DNA of 9,431 nt from Clostridia bacterium. GTDB lineage: Bacteria > Bacillota > Clostridia > Christensenellales > Borkfalkiaceae. The stretch lies in assembly GCA_029054485.1 (NCBI GenBank), contig JAIDFD010000203.1, positions 1-9,431 of the forward strand, read 5' to 3'. Both the position numbers and the translations under genes were made by a program. How positions within the stretch are numbered: position 1 is the stretch's first letter; each line of letters starts with the position of its first letter. This document shows positions 1 through 6,917 of the stretch, piece after piece. The notes under the pieces are model-generated. The model did not search any database and had not been told where the DNA came from. It saw only the letters and a program-made list of their open reading frames with translations.

Positions 1-286
1 TAACGCCGCAGGTTTTTACGTTTTTGTACTTGTTGTAAATGTACTCGGCGGCGTAATGGTTTTTTATAACCTTATCGTCTACAACGCCCATACCCGTTTC
101 TTCAACAGCGAGTTTGGCTAGCGGTATGCGCGCATTGTTTGCCGCAGTTGCGCAAGCAAGAAAAATTTTGTCAACCTGCTCTTGCGTGTAAGTTGCAAAA
201 ATTTTCTGCGCCGCTTTTACCCTTGCAATTTCCTGCTCTACCTTTTCAACGGTATCGCAAATTCCGTAACTAAATTCAAATTCCAT
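1..286 (-). CDS. adhE: Bifunctional acetaldehyde-CoA/alcohol dehydrogenase, N-terminal fragment (3' end outside window)
   Basis: AdhE reduces acetyl-CoA to acetaldehyde and then to ethanol, reoxidising two NADH during fermentation; it is cytosolic and forms filaments known as spirosomes. Only the first 95 codons lie in the window, the start of the CoA-acylating aldehyde dehydrogenase domain. The translation carries the very conserved family stretches YTQEQVDKIF, ARIPLAKLAVEETGMG, DDKVIKNHYAAEYIYN and KTCGV, in the order expected for AdhE. The ATG at 286-284 is preceded by AGGAG (293-297) with a 6-nt spacer, and this start gives an N-terminus of normal length. The gene stands alone behind a terminator at 478-506 and a 228-nt intergenic region, so it probably has its own promoter. 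A stand-alone acetaldehyde dehydrogenase cannot be excluded because the alcohol dehydrogenase half is not visible, but the N-terminal sequence is much closer to AdhE. The family call is near certain. Confidence 0.93.
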   Translation of the reverse strand, partial: MEFEFSYGICDTVEKVEQEIARVKAAQKIFATYTQEQVDKIFLACATAANNARIPLAKLAVEETGMGVVDDKVIKNHYAAEYIYNKYKNVKTCGV

Positions 287-367
287 TACTTACTCCTGAT
301 AATGCTTTTACAATCCATAATATGTGAATTGAACGCCAAATTAATTAAATAATTTTATATCGATAAA

Positions 368-397
368 AGTATAGCTATTTAAAAGGTCGTAAGTAAA
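368..397 (-). promoter_or_regulatory. Candidate sigma-A promoter of adhE
   Basis: On the minus strand TTTACT (392-397, 4 of 6 to consensus) and TATACT (368-373, 5 of 6) are separated by 18 nt. Transcription would begin near 361 and give a leader of about 75 nt before adhE. The region is AT-rich, so a chance match is possible. Confidence 0.4.
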
Positions 398-429
398 CTG
401 ATTTAGGGGCATTTTTTTAAATATTTTGT

Positions 430-449
430 TTTTGTTACTTAATACAAAA
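430..449. promoter_or_regulatory. Imperfect inverted repeat upstream of the adhE promoter
   Basis: The arms TTTTGT (430-435) and ACAAAA (444-449) flank 8 nt, about 30 nt upstream of the candidate adhE -35 box. A palindrome here could be an operator. The redox repressor Rex often controls adhE, and the TTGT...ACAA ends resemble its site, but the spacing is 2 nt shorter than the usual 18-bp Rex palindrome. The identity of any binding protein is therefore unknown. Confidence 0.25.
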
Positions 450-477
450 TTTGGTTAATTTAAAACATTTTCAAAGC

Positions 478-506
478 AAAAAAATACGGCTGTTTTAAGC
501 CGTATT
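478..506 (-). terminator. Rho-independent terminator after the 217-residue unknown gene
   Basis: A 9-bp perfect stem (AATACGGCT at 483-491 pairing with AGCCGTATT at 498-506) with a 6-nt loop is followed on the minus strand by a run of T (482-478). It lies 8 nt after the stop codon of the gene at 515-1168 and separates that gene from adhE. Confidence 0.9.
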
Positions 507-514
507 CAATAGTT

Positions 515-1168
515 TTAAAAATTAAGTTTTCTTCTTGCGACCGCGATTCTCAACTTCTTATCGTCATCTGGCTTATGTTCGGGACGCTCTGCTTTATGCT
601 CGGTTTTATATTCTACTTTTTCGGTTTTTTGATGTACAACAGCAACCGTTTCACCCGACTTAGCCGCATGATTTTCGACCTTGGTTTCCGTCTTCTTTTC
701 GGGCTTTTCTTCAAACGTAGCCGTCTGAACGCGCGGTTCGGCTTCGGTCACGGCAATTTCGCTTTTACTCTCTTTATAAGCGACTGTTCTGTTTTCACGA
801 TATTTTCCGTCAACAGGATTTTTGATACTGCTCCTATCGTAAACCGCTCCGCTTCTGGGCTTGGTTTGAGGGATTTCCATTGTCGATGAGTATTTTGTAT
901 TATAGAAATACGATGGCGAAGCATCGATTTCGATATTCATGCCCTGTGACTGCAACATTCTTATATACGATACTGCGCAAGGATAAATACTTGTTCTGTC
1001 GCAACCGCGGCAAAAAGGCGCAAAAATTCCGCACAAATCAAAACCGCTGATTATACTGTTTTTATATTTGTCGGCATCTAAAAGCATTTGTATCTTTTCA
1101 AGATGCTCCTGATTAAGCTTGCTGGGCATTGTTTTAAGCAACTGCAAAGGTGCGTTATTATCCCACAT
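515..1168 (-). CDS. Protein of unknown function with a Cys cluster and a Lys/Glu-rich disordered tail
   Basis: I do not recognise this 217-residue protein. It has two parts. Residues 1-95 look folded and hold four cysteines, C46, C53, C56 and C64 (spacing C-x6-C-x2-C-x7-C, including CRGC), which could bind zinc or an iron-sulfur cluster. From about residue 96 the chain becomes polar, and residues 150-205 are dominated by K, E, T and H with loose repeats such as KKTETK, QKTEKVE and YKTEHK, typical of disorder. It ends in a basic segment, LRIAVARRKLNF. There is no signal peptide or membrane segment, so it is probably cytosolic. The ATG at 1168-1166 has AGGAG (1177-1181) with an 8-nt spacer. It is expressed from its own promoter (1197-1225) and ends at its own terminator (478-506), so it is monocistronic. 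The good ribosome binding site, promoter and terminator argue strongly that it is a real gene; a role in regulation or nucleic acid binding would be speculation. Confidence 0.88.
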   Translation of the reverse strand: MWDNNAPLQLLKTMPSKLNQEHLEKIQMLLDADKYKNSIISGFDLCGIFAPFCRGCDRTSIYPCAVSYIRMLQSQGMNIEIDASPSYFYNTKYSSTMEIPQTKPRSGAVYDRSSIKNPVDGKYRENRTVAYKESKSEIAVTEAEPRVQTATFEEKPEKKTETKVENHAAKSGETVAVVHQKTEKVEYKTEHKAERPEHKPDDDKKLRIAVARRKLNF

Positions 1169-1196
1169 AGATATTACTCCTATTAAACTCCCATAT

Positions 1197-1225
1197 ATTA
1201 TACAATATACTTAAAAAAATTTCAA
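1197..1225 (-). promoter_or_regulatory. Near-consensus sigma-A promoter of the 217-residue unknown gene
   Basis: On the minus strand TTGAAA (1220-1225, 5 of 6 to consensus) and a perfect TATAAT (1197-1202) are separated by exactly 17 nt that include a run of seven T. The expected start near 1190 gives a leader of about 22 nt with AGGAG just before the ATG. The -35 box lies 9 nt after the stop codon of the upstream kinase gene. Confidence 0.82.
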
Positions 1226-1234
1226 GCAATATAG

Positions 1235-2158
1235 CTAAATTTCTTCAACTGTTAGAGAGGAAAGTATTTCCTGATACTTTTCTTTTGTGAACGATATCGA
1301 GTCCGGCGAAGTAACTGCCGCTGTTCCGCCCGCAACGCCGCAACGCAAAATCTCTTCCATATTACCGCCTTTGACGAGAGCGTTTGTTGCCGCTGCAACC
1401 ATTCCGTCGCCAGCGCCTATCGTTGAGTTCATTGCTACGTTTACTGACTTACAATGAAAACTTTTATTGCCGTCTGTAATAACCGCGCCCTGCTTGCCCA
1501 AAGATAAAAGCACATATTTTGCGCCGTTATCCAAAATTTCACGGCAGGCGGTAAGCATACCTTCTTTGCCTGTAATTTTTCGTTGTAAGGTGTTTTCCAA
1601 TTCGCCTAAATTGGGCTTTACGAGGTCCACGCCGCATTTTAAAGCCTGCAAAAGCCTTTCACCCTCGCTGTCAACCACTTTAATAACCGACTGCGGTGCC
1701 GCGCACAAAACCTTAAAATAAAAGTCTGCTTCCATTCCCTTTGCAAGTCCGCCGGAAATCACGATAGCCTCGCTGTCAGCGGATAATTCCCTAATCAGGT
1801 TGACAAGTTCAATCTGCTTTTCATCGGGCACTTCCGAGCTGACGTCGTTCACTTCGGTAAGCATAGATTTTCTGTCAATTATTTTATAATTTTCGCGTAC
1901 CCGCCCCTTATTCCATACAAATTTATAAGGTACGCCTTCGCGGTGCAATTCGTGTTCGAACTGACGGCTGTTTTCATCGTACATAAAGCCGGTTGCAAAC
2001 ACGCGCGACTCCAATCTGGCAAGTCCTATTGCAACGTTAATAGCTTTGCCCGTATAATAGGTGCTTTTGCTTATAATTTTGTTTGGTCTACCCACACTGA
2101 GCGTATCAACCTCCATATTGACATCGATACAGGGACTGGGACAAACGGTTAATATCAT
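1235..2158 (-). CDS. 1-phosphofructokinase-family hexose kinase (PfkB superfamily, FruK/LacC-like)
   Basis: Kinases of this group transfer phosphate from ATP to a sugar phosphate, most often fructose 1-phosphate or tagatose 6-phosphate, giving a bisphosphate that enters glycolysis. The 307-residue length fits the family. Visible landmarks are an N-terminal MILTV strand with D12, the substrate and hinge region GKAINVA (37-43), RVREN (86-90) followed by K92, LTEVN (100-104), KPNLGELE (181-188), LLSLGKQGA (217-225), and the nucleotide-binding GAGDGMVAA (248-256) with the catalytic base D251. Several signatures are altered: the usual GGKG is TGKA (36-39), the usual NPAID-like start reads SPCID, and GAGDS is GAGDG. 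The true substrate is therefore uncertain. The ATG at 2158 has only a weak AAAGG (2169-2173, 10-nt spacer). The gene follows the pfkA terminator with no obvious promoter, so it may depend on readthrough or a promoter I cannot see. No PTS or sugar-specific gene is adjacent. Confidence 0.88.
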   Translation of the reverse strand: MILTVCPSPCIDVNMEVDTLSVGRPNKIISKSTYYTGKAINVAIGLARLESRVFATGFMYDENSRQFEHELHREGVPYKFVWNKGRVRENYKIIDRKSMLTEVNDVSSEVPDEKQIELVNLIRELSADSEAIVISGGLAKGMEADFYFKVLCAAPQSVIKVVDSEGERLLQALKCGVDLVKPNLGELENTLQRKITGKEGMLTACREILDNGAKYVLLSLGKQGAVITDGNKSFHCKSVNVAMNSTIGAGDGMVAAATNALVKGGNMEEILRCGVAGGTAAVTSPDSISFTKEKYQEILSSLTVEEI

Positions 2159-2185
2159 AATGTTTAAACCTTTAATCTTTGTTTT

Positions 2186-2218
2186 AAATAAAAAAACCGC
2201 TTCGAAATAAGCGGTTTT
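2186..2218 (-). terminator. Rho-independent terminator after pfkA
   Basis: A 10-bp stem (AAAACCGCTT at 2193-2202 with AAGCGGTTTT at 2209-2218) has a 6-nt loop and continues on the minus strand into a T run (2196-2190) and a further T-rich stretch. It starts 8 nt after the pfkA stop codon and lies in the 68-nt gap before the second sugar kinase gene. Confidence 0.9.
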
Positions 2219-2226
2219 CGTATTTC

Positions 2227-3189
2227 TTACATTGAAATCATTTGCAGGGTTTCGTAAAGCTCGTAATTGAATTTCTTTTTCATGCTTACCGCTTCGATAA
2301 TATCCATATCTATGATTTCGTTTTTGCGTATTCCAACCACTCTATTGCCTATGCCTTCATTCAAAAGGCGGACAGCTTTATTACCAAACTGCGCCGCGAG
2401 CATTCTGTCAGCCATAGACGGCGAGCCGCCGCGCTGGATATGTCCGATTGTAGTAGGACGTACCGAATACGTTGTGACCGACTGCAACTGTTTTGCAAAT
2501 TCATCGGCAGTACAAACGCCTTCAGCCACAACAACAATGTTGGAATGTTTGCCGTTTGCGCGCGAACGGTTTATTCTCATAACAACATCGTCCAAATCGA
2601 AAACCACTTCGGGAACAACGATAATTTCCGCACCGCTTGCAATACCCGCAAACAAAGCTATGTCACCGCAACGCCTGCCCATAACTTCTACGACCGAAAT
2701 TCTTTCGTGCGAAGTCATGGTATCGCGAAGTTTATTGATAACATCGATACAGGTATTCACCGCAGTATCGAAACCCAATGTATAGTCAGTATATTCTAGG
2801 TCATTGTCGATTGTGCCGGGAATACCTATCGTAGGTATACCGTACTCTTCGGAAAGGCACTTTGCGCCGCGGAACGAACCGTCGCCGCCGATTACCACAA
2901 GACCTTCTATGCCCCTTGCTTCCAAAGTTTTGACCGCTTTTTTCTGTCCCGCTTTGGTGAGCATTTCAAGACATCTTGCAGTACGCAATTTGGTACCGCC
3001 CCTTTGAACTATATCCGAAACAGAACGCATTTCCATAGAGACCATTTCATCATCGATAAGTCCCTGATAGCCGCGCTCGATACCGTATACCTCCATACCG
3101 TAGTAAAGCGCCGTACGGACGACCGCCCTTATACATGCGTTCATTCCGGGAGCATCGCCTCCACTGGTAAGCAAGCCTATTCTTTTCAT
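2227..3189 (-). CDS. pfkA: ATP-dependent 6-phosphofructokinase
   Basis: PfkA phosphorylates fructose 6-phosphate to fructose 1,6-bisphosphate, the committed step of glycolysis, as a cytosolic tetramer. The 320 residues match the bacterial ATP-PFK length exactly. Motifs in order are LTSGGDAPGMN (7-17), GGDGS (101-105), PGTIDND (124-130) with the catalytic base D128, MGR (170-172), VAEG (221-224), and GHIQRGGSPS (249-258) with H250 and R253 for substrate binding. The Gly at 104 and the Gly at 125 are the residues that mark ATP use; PPi-dependent enzymes carry Asp and Lys there. The start at 3189 is backed by GGAGG (3195-3199) with a 5-nt spacer. A promoter lies at 3269-3297 and a terminator at 2186-2218, so it can be transcribed alone, although it may also be read from the dnaE operon because no good terminator separates them. 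A dnaE-pfkA pairing is common in Clostridia; the pyruvate kinase gene that often follows is not here. Confidence 0.98.
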   Translation of the reverse strand: MKRIGLLTSGGDAPGMNACIRAVVRTALYYGMEVYGIERGYQGLIDDEMVSMEMRSVSDIVQRGGTKLRTARCLEMLTKAGQKKAVKTLEARGIEGLVVIGGDGSFRGAKCLSEEYGIPTIGIPGTIDNDLEYTDYTLGFDTAVNTCIDVINKLRDTMTSHERISVVEVMGRRCGDIALFAGIASGAEIIVVPEVVFDLDDVVMRINRSRANGKHSNIVVVAEGVCTADEFAKQLQSVTTYSVRPTTIGHIQRGGSPSMADRMLAAQFGNKAVRLLNEGIGNRVVGIRKNEIIDMDIIEAVSMKKKFNYELYETLQMISM

Positions 3190-3218
3190 AAAATCCTCCG
3201 CTTGATTCCGTTGTTCAT
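3186..3218 (-). CDS. Possible 10-residue leader ORF overlapping the pfkA start
   Basis: Within the pfkA leader an ATG at 3218-3216 opens the frame MNNGIKRRIL, whose TGA stop (3188-3186) overlaps the pfkA start as ATGA. A GGGGG stretch (3226-3230) lies 7 nt upstream and could act as a weak ribosome binding site by G-U pairing. The pfkA GGAGG lies inside this short frame, so translating it could couple to or interfere with pfkA initiation. The frame is short enough to arise by chance. Confidence 0.25.
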   Translation of the reverse strand: MNNGIKRRIL

Positions 3219-3268
3219 ATCTTTGCCCCCAATGCCGTTATGAACCTATTTCAACATTTCCAAAGTTA

Positions 3269-3297
3269 ATTATAACAGAACCTTTTTAAAAATACAA
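3269..3297 (-). promoter_or_regulatory. Extended -10 sigma-A promoter of pfkA
   Basis: On the minus strand a perfect TATAAT (3269-3274) is preceded by TGT, forming an extended -10 element. A weaker -35, TTGTAT (3292-3297, 3 of 6 to consensus), lies 17 nt upstream. Transcription would begin near 3262 and give a leader of about 73 nt. The -10 box also sits inside the small palindrome GTTATAATTAAC, which may be coincidental. Confidence 0.72.
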
Positions 3298-3315
3298 CAA
3301 TTTTTAAAACTTTAT

Positions 3316-6300
3316 TCAAGTTTTATCTACGTACTTTATATCCTCATTGGAAAGATAAGTAGACAGCTCGGCAAGTAAACCACGGCAGTAATTTACGCCG
3401 TTTATCTTATACTTCTTTTCACCGCGCACTATTTTACATAAAGTCCCGCCTTCGTAGTTGGTAAGCATATTGACGAATTCGTTAAAAGCCTCGTCATCAA
3501 GCTTACTTGCGTTGAGCCAAAGCACCGACTGTTCCCTCAACGCCTGCTGCGCGCCTGCTTCCGCAAGCCGCTCTTCTTCAACTGCGGCAAGACTGTCAAT
3601 TATTATCGATGCGCCCTTTTCATCGTCCATATCCAGTTTGCCCTTGACAATAACAACTTTGTCCACTGCAATATCGGCTTTACACTTTTCATATGCGGCG
3701 GGAAAGCACACGCAATCCAACGAACCGTAAACGTCCTCTATAGTCAAAAAAGCCATATTTGTGCCTGTTCGCTTTGTCGTAGTACGCCTGTAAGAGGATA
3801 TTATGCCTGCCATAGTAATACGCATACCGTCCTGAATACGGTTATAGGTGCGGTTTCCGTCCTCATCCTCGACATAATCTTCAAGATAGGAGCAGTCGAA
3901 AGTGCAGTCGGGGAAAGCGTGCATATACTTTTCAAACGGGTGCCCGCTGACATATACGCCGAGTACCTGCTTTTCCTTGGACAGCTTTTCGTTTAGCTCG
4001 TATTCGGGCACATCAGGATAATTTACTTCAAGTTTTTCTTCCTCAATAAAGTTTCCGAAAAGACTCATTTGCGCGCTGTCGCGCTCTTTACTGATTGCCT
4101 TTGCTCGTGCGCAAAGCTGTTCGTAGACGAGAGCGAGTTGCGAACGCTTAACGCCCATTTCGTCAAACGCGCCCGCATATATCAAGCCCTCTACGAGTCG
4201 CGAATTGAGCCAGTTTATACTGCGCGAAATAAAATCGGGAAAGTCTTTGAAATCGCCGTTTTTCGTACGCTCTTCTATAATTGCATCGATTGAGGTCTGA
4301 CCCGTACCCTTCAATGCCGAAAGCCCGAAGCGCACACCGTTCTTTTCAACTGTAAATGCGGTTTTACTTTTATTAATATCGGGCGGATAAACCTTGTAGC
4401 CCTTCTCTTTAAGATAAATTACGTACTTTGTAATTTCGTCAATCTTATTAAGACGGTTATTTAAAAGCGCGCAAATAAACTCTTTGCAGTAATACTTTTT
4501 CAGCCAAGCGGTCTGATACGCCAAAACCGCATACGCCGCCGCGTGGGATTTGTTGAACGCATAGGATGCAAAGCCTTCCATATCGCCGAAAATCTTGTTT
4601 GCGACTTCGGCGGTTATGTTGTTGTTGACGCACCCTTTGATTTCCTTGCCGTTCGTTGTACTGACGCCGCCGTTGATAAATTTTTCCTTCTGCGCCATCA
4701 GCGTCTTTTTATCTTTTTTACCCATGGCTCGGCGTACTAAATCCGCTTCGCCGAGTGAAAATCCGGCTAAGTCCTGAAATATCTGCATTACCTGTTCCTG
4801 ATAAACCGGTATGCCGTAAGTGACTTTTAATATCTTCTCTTCCTGCGGACAGTCGTAAGAAATAGGCTCTTGCCCGTGCTTTCTTTTACAGAAAGAATCG
4901 ATAAATCTCATAGGTCCGGGGCGGTATAACGCAACGCCCGCGATTAAGTCTTCAAGGCAGTCGGGTTTCAGGGTTTTCATAAACCTCTTCATGCCGCCGG
5001 CTTCGAGCTGGAACACGCCGTCCGTATCCCCCTCGGAAACAAGCGCATACGCACCCTCGTCCGAATAACCTATTTTGTTGAAATCGACTTCAACTCCGAA
5101 GTCCTCTTTTACATAATCAACGCACTTTTTGATATCGGTCAACGTAACCAGCGCAAGGAAGTCCATTTTCAACATTCCGAGCGCCTCTATTTCCTTTGCA
5201 ACGAACTGTGTGGTTATATCTTCGCCGTTTCTTGAAAGAGGAACGTTATCAGCAATTCTCTTCTGACATATTACAACGCCGGCGGCGTGCATACCCGTTT
5301 GTCTGGGCATACCTTCTACCTTTAATGCCATATCTATGACACGGCGAAGAGCATCGTCCGTTTCATAAATTTCGCAAAACTCGCTGTTTTTTGCCGCCTT
5401 TAATTCTTCGAGTTTCGATTCGAGGTCAGCCTTTTTATCCTCGTCTGTTTCTGCCTCAACTTTTTTGCGCGCACCTTCTATGCGACGTCCGAGAAGGTCG
5501 GTTATGGAAGTTTTGCCGTCCATTATTTTTGTCAGCCTGTCCGTTTCGGAATAGGGAACACGCATAACCCTGCCAACGTCTTTGATAGAGTTTTTCGCCG
5601 CCATAGTACCGAATGTTACTATCTGACAGACGTTTTCCACGCCGTATTTTCTGCGGACGTATTCTATGGTTTCTTCGCGCCTGTCGGTACAGAAGTCTAT
5701 ATCGAAGTCAGGCATGGAAACACGGTCAGGATTTAAAAATCTTTCAAACAGTAAATCGTATTGCAGAGGCTCGACATCGGTAATACCGATAGAATAAGCA
5801 ACAATCGAACTTACGCCCGAACCGCGCCCTGGCCCTACCGGTATGCCCTGCTTTTTTGACCAGTTAATAAAATCCCACACAACCAAGTAATAGTCGGCGT
5901 AACCCATTCCGCAGATAATATTCAGTTCATACTCCGCACGGTCAAGTTCGCGTTGCGAAAGTTTGTCACCGTAACGGCATTTCAGACCTTCGGCAGTAAG
6001 TTTTTTTAGATACTCAACCGCAGTCGAGCCGTCCTCGGGCTCGTACATTGGAATTAACGTAGTATCCTTTATAGGGTAGCCGTTTTTAAGGTTGAACGCA
6101 GGCTCCGTTACCTTGTCGGCAATAACTCGGGTGTTTGAAATCGCTTTTGGCAGATTGGGAAAAAGCGCAGCCATTTCATCGCCCGTCTTGAAATAGAACT
6201 CATCGGTAGAAAATTTCATACGCTTGGGGTCGTCAAGCTGCTTTTTCATCTGTATACACATCAGAACGTCCTGCAACTGCGCATCGTCCTTTGAAAGATA

Positions 6301-6909
6301 GTGTACATCGTTTGTGGCAACCAACTCTACGCCGATTTCGTTAGCAAGCTTAACTAAAAGGGGTAAAACCCGCTTTTCTTCCTCAATGCCGTGGTCCTGA
6401 ATTTCTATGTAAAAATCCTCTCCAAAGGTCGCCTTTAAATCCAGCGCCATTGCTTTTGCGCCGTCATAATCGCCTGCAAGCAATCTTCTTGGTATACCGC
6501 CCGCAAGACAAGCGGAAAGACAGATAACACCCTCGGAATGTTCTTTAAGAACCTTGTAATCTATTTTGGGTTTATAATAAAATCCGTCCACAAAAGCCAT
6601 TGAGTCAAGCTGGACGAGATTAATATATCCCTTTTTGCTTTTTGCCAAAAGAATGAGATGTTCCGCCGTATTAGACGACTTGTCAGTCATATCTTTCGTC
6701 ATATAAAATTCACAGCCGATTATGTACTTTAAGCCCGCAACTTCCGCTTTTTCGGCAAATTGCAACGTGCCGTACATATTGCCGTGATCGGTCATACAAA
6801 CAGTATCTATTCCGTTCGCCTTGCAATACTGTATTAAGTTATCGATTTTGCACGCACCGTCCAGTAACGAATATTCGGTGTGCAGATGAAGATGTACGAA
6901 ATCGGTCAT
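3316..6909 (-). CDS. dnaE: DNA polymerase III subunit alpha, DnaE type
   Basis: DnaE is a C-family replicative DNA polymerase. In Clostridia it works beside PolC, which is not in this window. The 1197 residues show a PHP domain at the N-terminus (about 1-275) with all nine expected metal ligands: H8, H10, D17, H42, E67, H84, C134, D201 and H203. The polymerase core has GPGRGSGVSS (359-368), the catalytic pair D401 and D403 in PDFDIDF, the third acidic residue D583 in KMDFLAL, RPGPM (663-667) and YQEQVMQ (703-709). Next come a helix-hairpin-helix region, a beta-clamp-binding motif QMSLF (947-951), an OB fold (about 1030-1110) and a short C-terminal domain. No proofreading exonuclease insertion is present, which rules out PolC. 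A charged helical segment at about 476-509 appears to be extra compared with E. coli DnaE. The ATG at 6909 is 8 nt after the whiA stop and its GAGG (6916-6919) overlaps that stop, suggesting coupled translation. Confidence 0.97.
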   Translation of the reverse strand: MTDFVHLHLHTEYSLLDGACKIDNLIQYCKANGIDTVCMTDHGNMYGTLQFAEKAEVAGLKYIIGCEFYMTKDMTDKSSNTAEHLILLAKSKKGYINLVQLDSMAFVDGFYYKPKIDYKVLKEHSEGVICLSACLAGGIPRRLLAGDYDGAKAMALDLKATFGEDFYIEIQDHGIEEEKRVLPLLVKLANEIGVELVATNDVHYLSKDDAQLQDVLMCIQMKKQLDDPKRMKFSTDEFYFKTGDEMAALFPNLPKAISNTRVIADKVTEPAFNLKNGYPIKDTTLIPMYEPEDGSTAVEYLKKLTAEGLKCRYGDKLSQRELDRAEYELNIICGMGYADYYLVVWDFINWSKKQGIPVGPGRGSGVSSIVAYSIGITDVEPLQYDLLFERFLNPDRVSMPDFDIDFCTDRREETIEYVRRKYGVENVCQIVTFGTMAAKNSIKDVGRVMRVPYSETDRLTKIMDGKTSITDLLGRRIEGARKKVEAETDEDKKADLESKLEELKAAKNSEFCEIYETDDALRRVIDMALKVEGMPRQTGMHAAGVVICQKRIADNVPLSRNGEDITTQFVAKEIEALGMLKMDFLALVTLTDIKKCVDYVKEDFGVEVDFNKIGYSDEGAYALVSEGDTDGVFQLEAGGMKRFMKTLKPDCLEDLIAGVALYRPGPMRFIDSFCKRKHGQEPISYDCPQEEKILKVTYGIPVYQEQVMQIFQDLAGFSLGEADLVRRAMGKKDKKTLMAQKEKFINGGVSTTNGKEIKGCVNNNITAEVANKIFGDMEGFASYAFNKSHAAAYAVLAYQTAWLKKYYCKEFICALLNNRLNKIDEITKYVIYLKEKGYKVYPPDINKSKTAFTVEKNGVRFGLSALKGTGQTSIDAIIEERTKNGDFKDFPDFISRSINWLNSRLVEGLIYAGAFDEMGVKRSQLALVYEQLCARAKAISKERDSAQMSLFGNFIEEEKLEVNYPDVPEYELNEKLSKEKQVLGVYVSGHPFEKYMHAFPDCTFDCSYLEDYVEDEDGNRTYNRIQDGMRITMAGIISSYRRTTTKRTGTNMAFLTIEDVYGSLDCVCFPAAYEKCKADIAVDKVVIVKGKLDMDDEKGASIIIDSLAAVEEERLAEAGAQQALREQSVLWLNASKLDDEAFNEFVNMLTNYEGGTLCKIVRGEKKYKINGVNYCRGLLAELSTYLSNEDIKYVDKT

Positions 6910-6917
6910 ATCCTACC

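Noticed and set aside
430..469. A canonical Rex operator upstream of adhE.
   Set aside because: Neither the TTGT...ACAA palindrome at 430-449 nor the GGTTAA...AAAACA stretch at 453-467 has the 18-bp spacing and symmetry of the usual site.
1211..1244. A terminator after the PfkB-type kinase gene (AAATTTAGC...GCT..AAATTT followed by T).
   Set aside because: The stem is mostly A-T, has a two-base bulge, and overlaps the strong promoter of the next gene, which explains the T run better.
2242..2799. Long open frames on the plus strand opposite pfkA (2242-2799 and 2267-2785), and shorter ones elsewhere.
   Set aside because: They lie antisense to clearly conserved genes, show no recognisable motifs, and are explained by codon use of the minus-strand genes.
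3283..3310. A terminator after dnaE formed by TTTTTAAAAA-type repeats.
   Set aside because: The possible stem contains only A-T pairs and no GC core, so it is unlikely to stop transcription.
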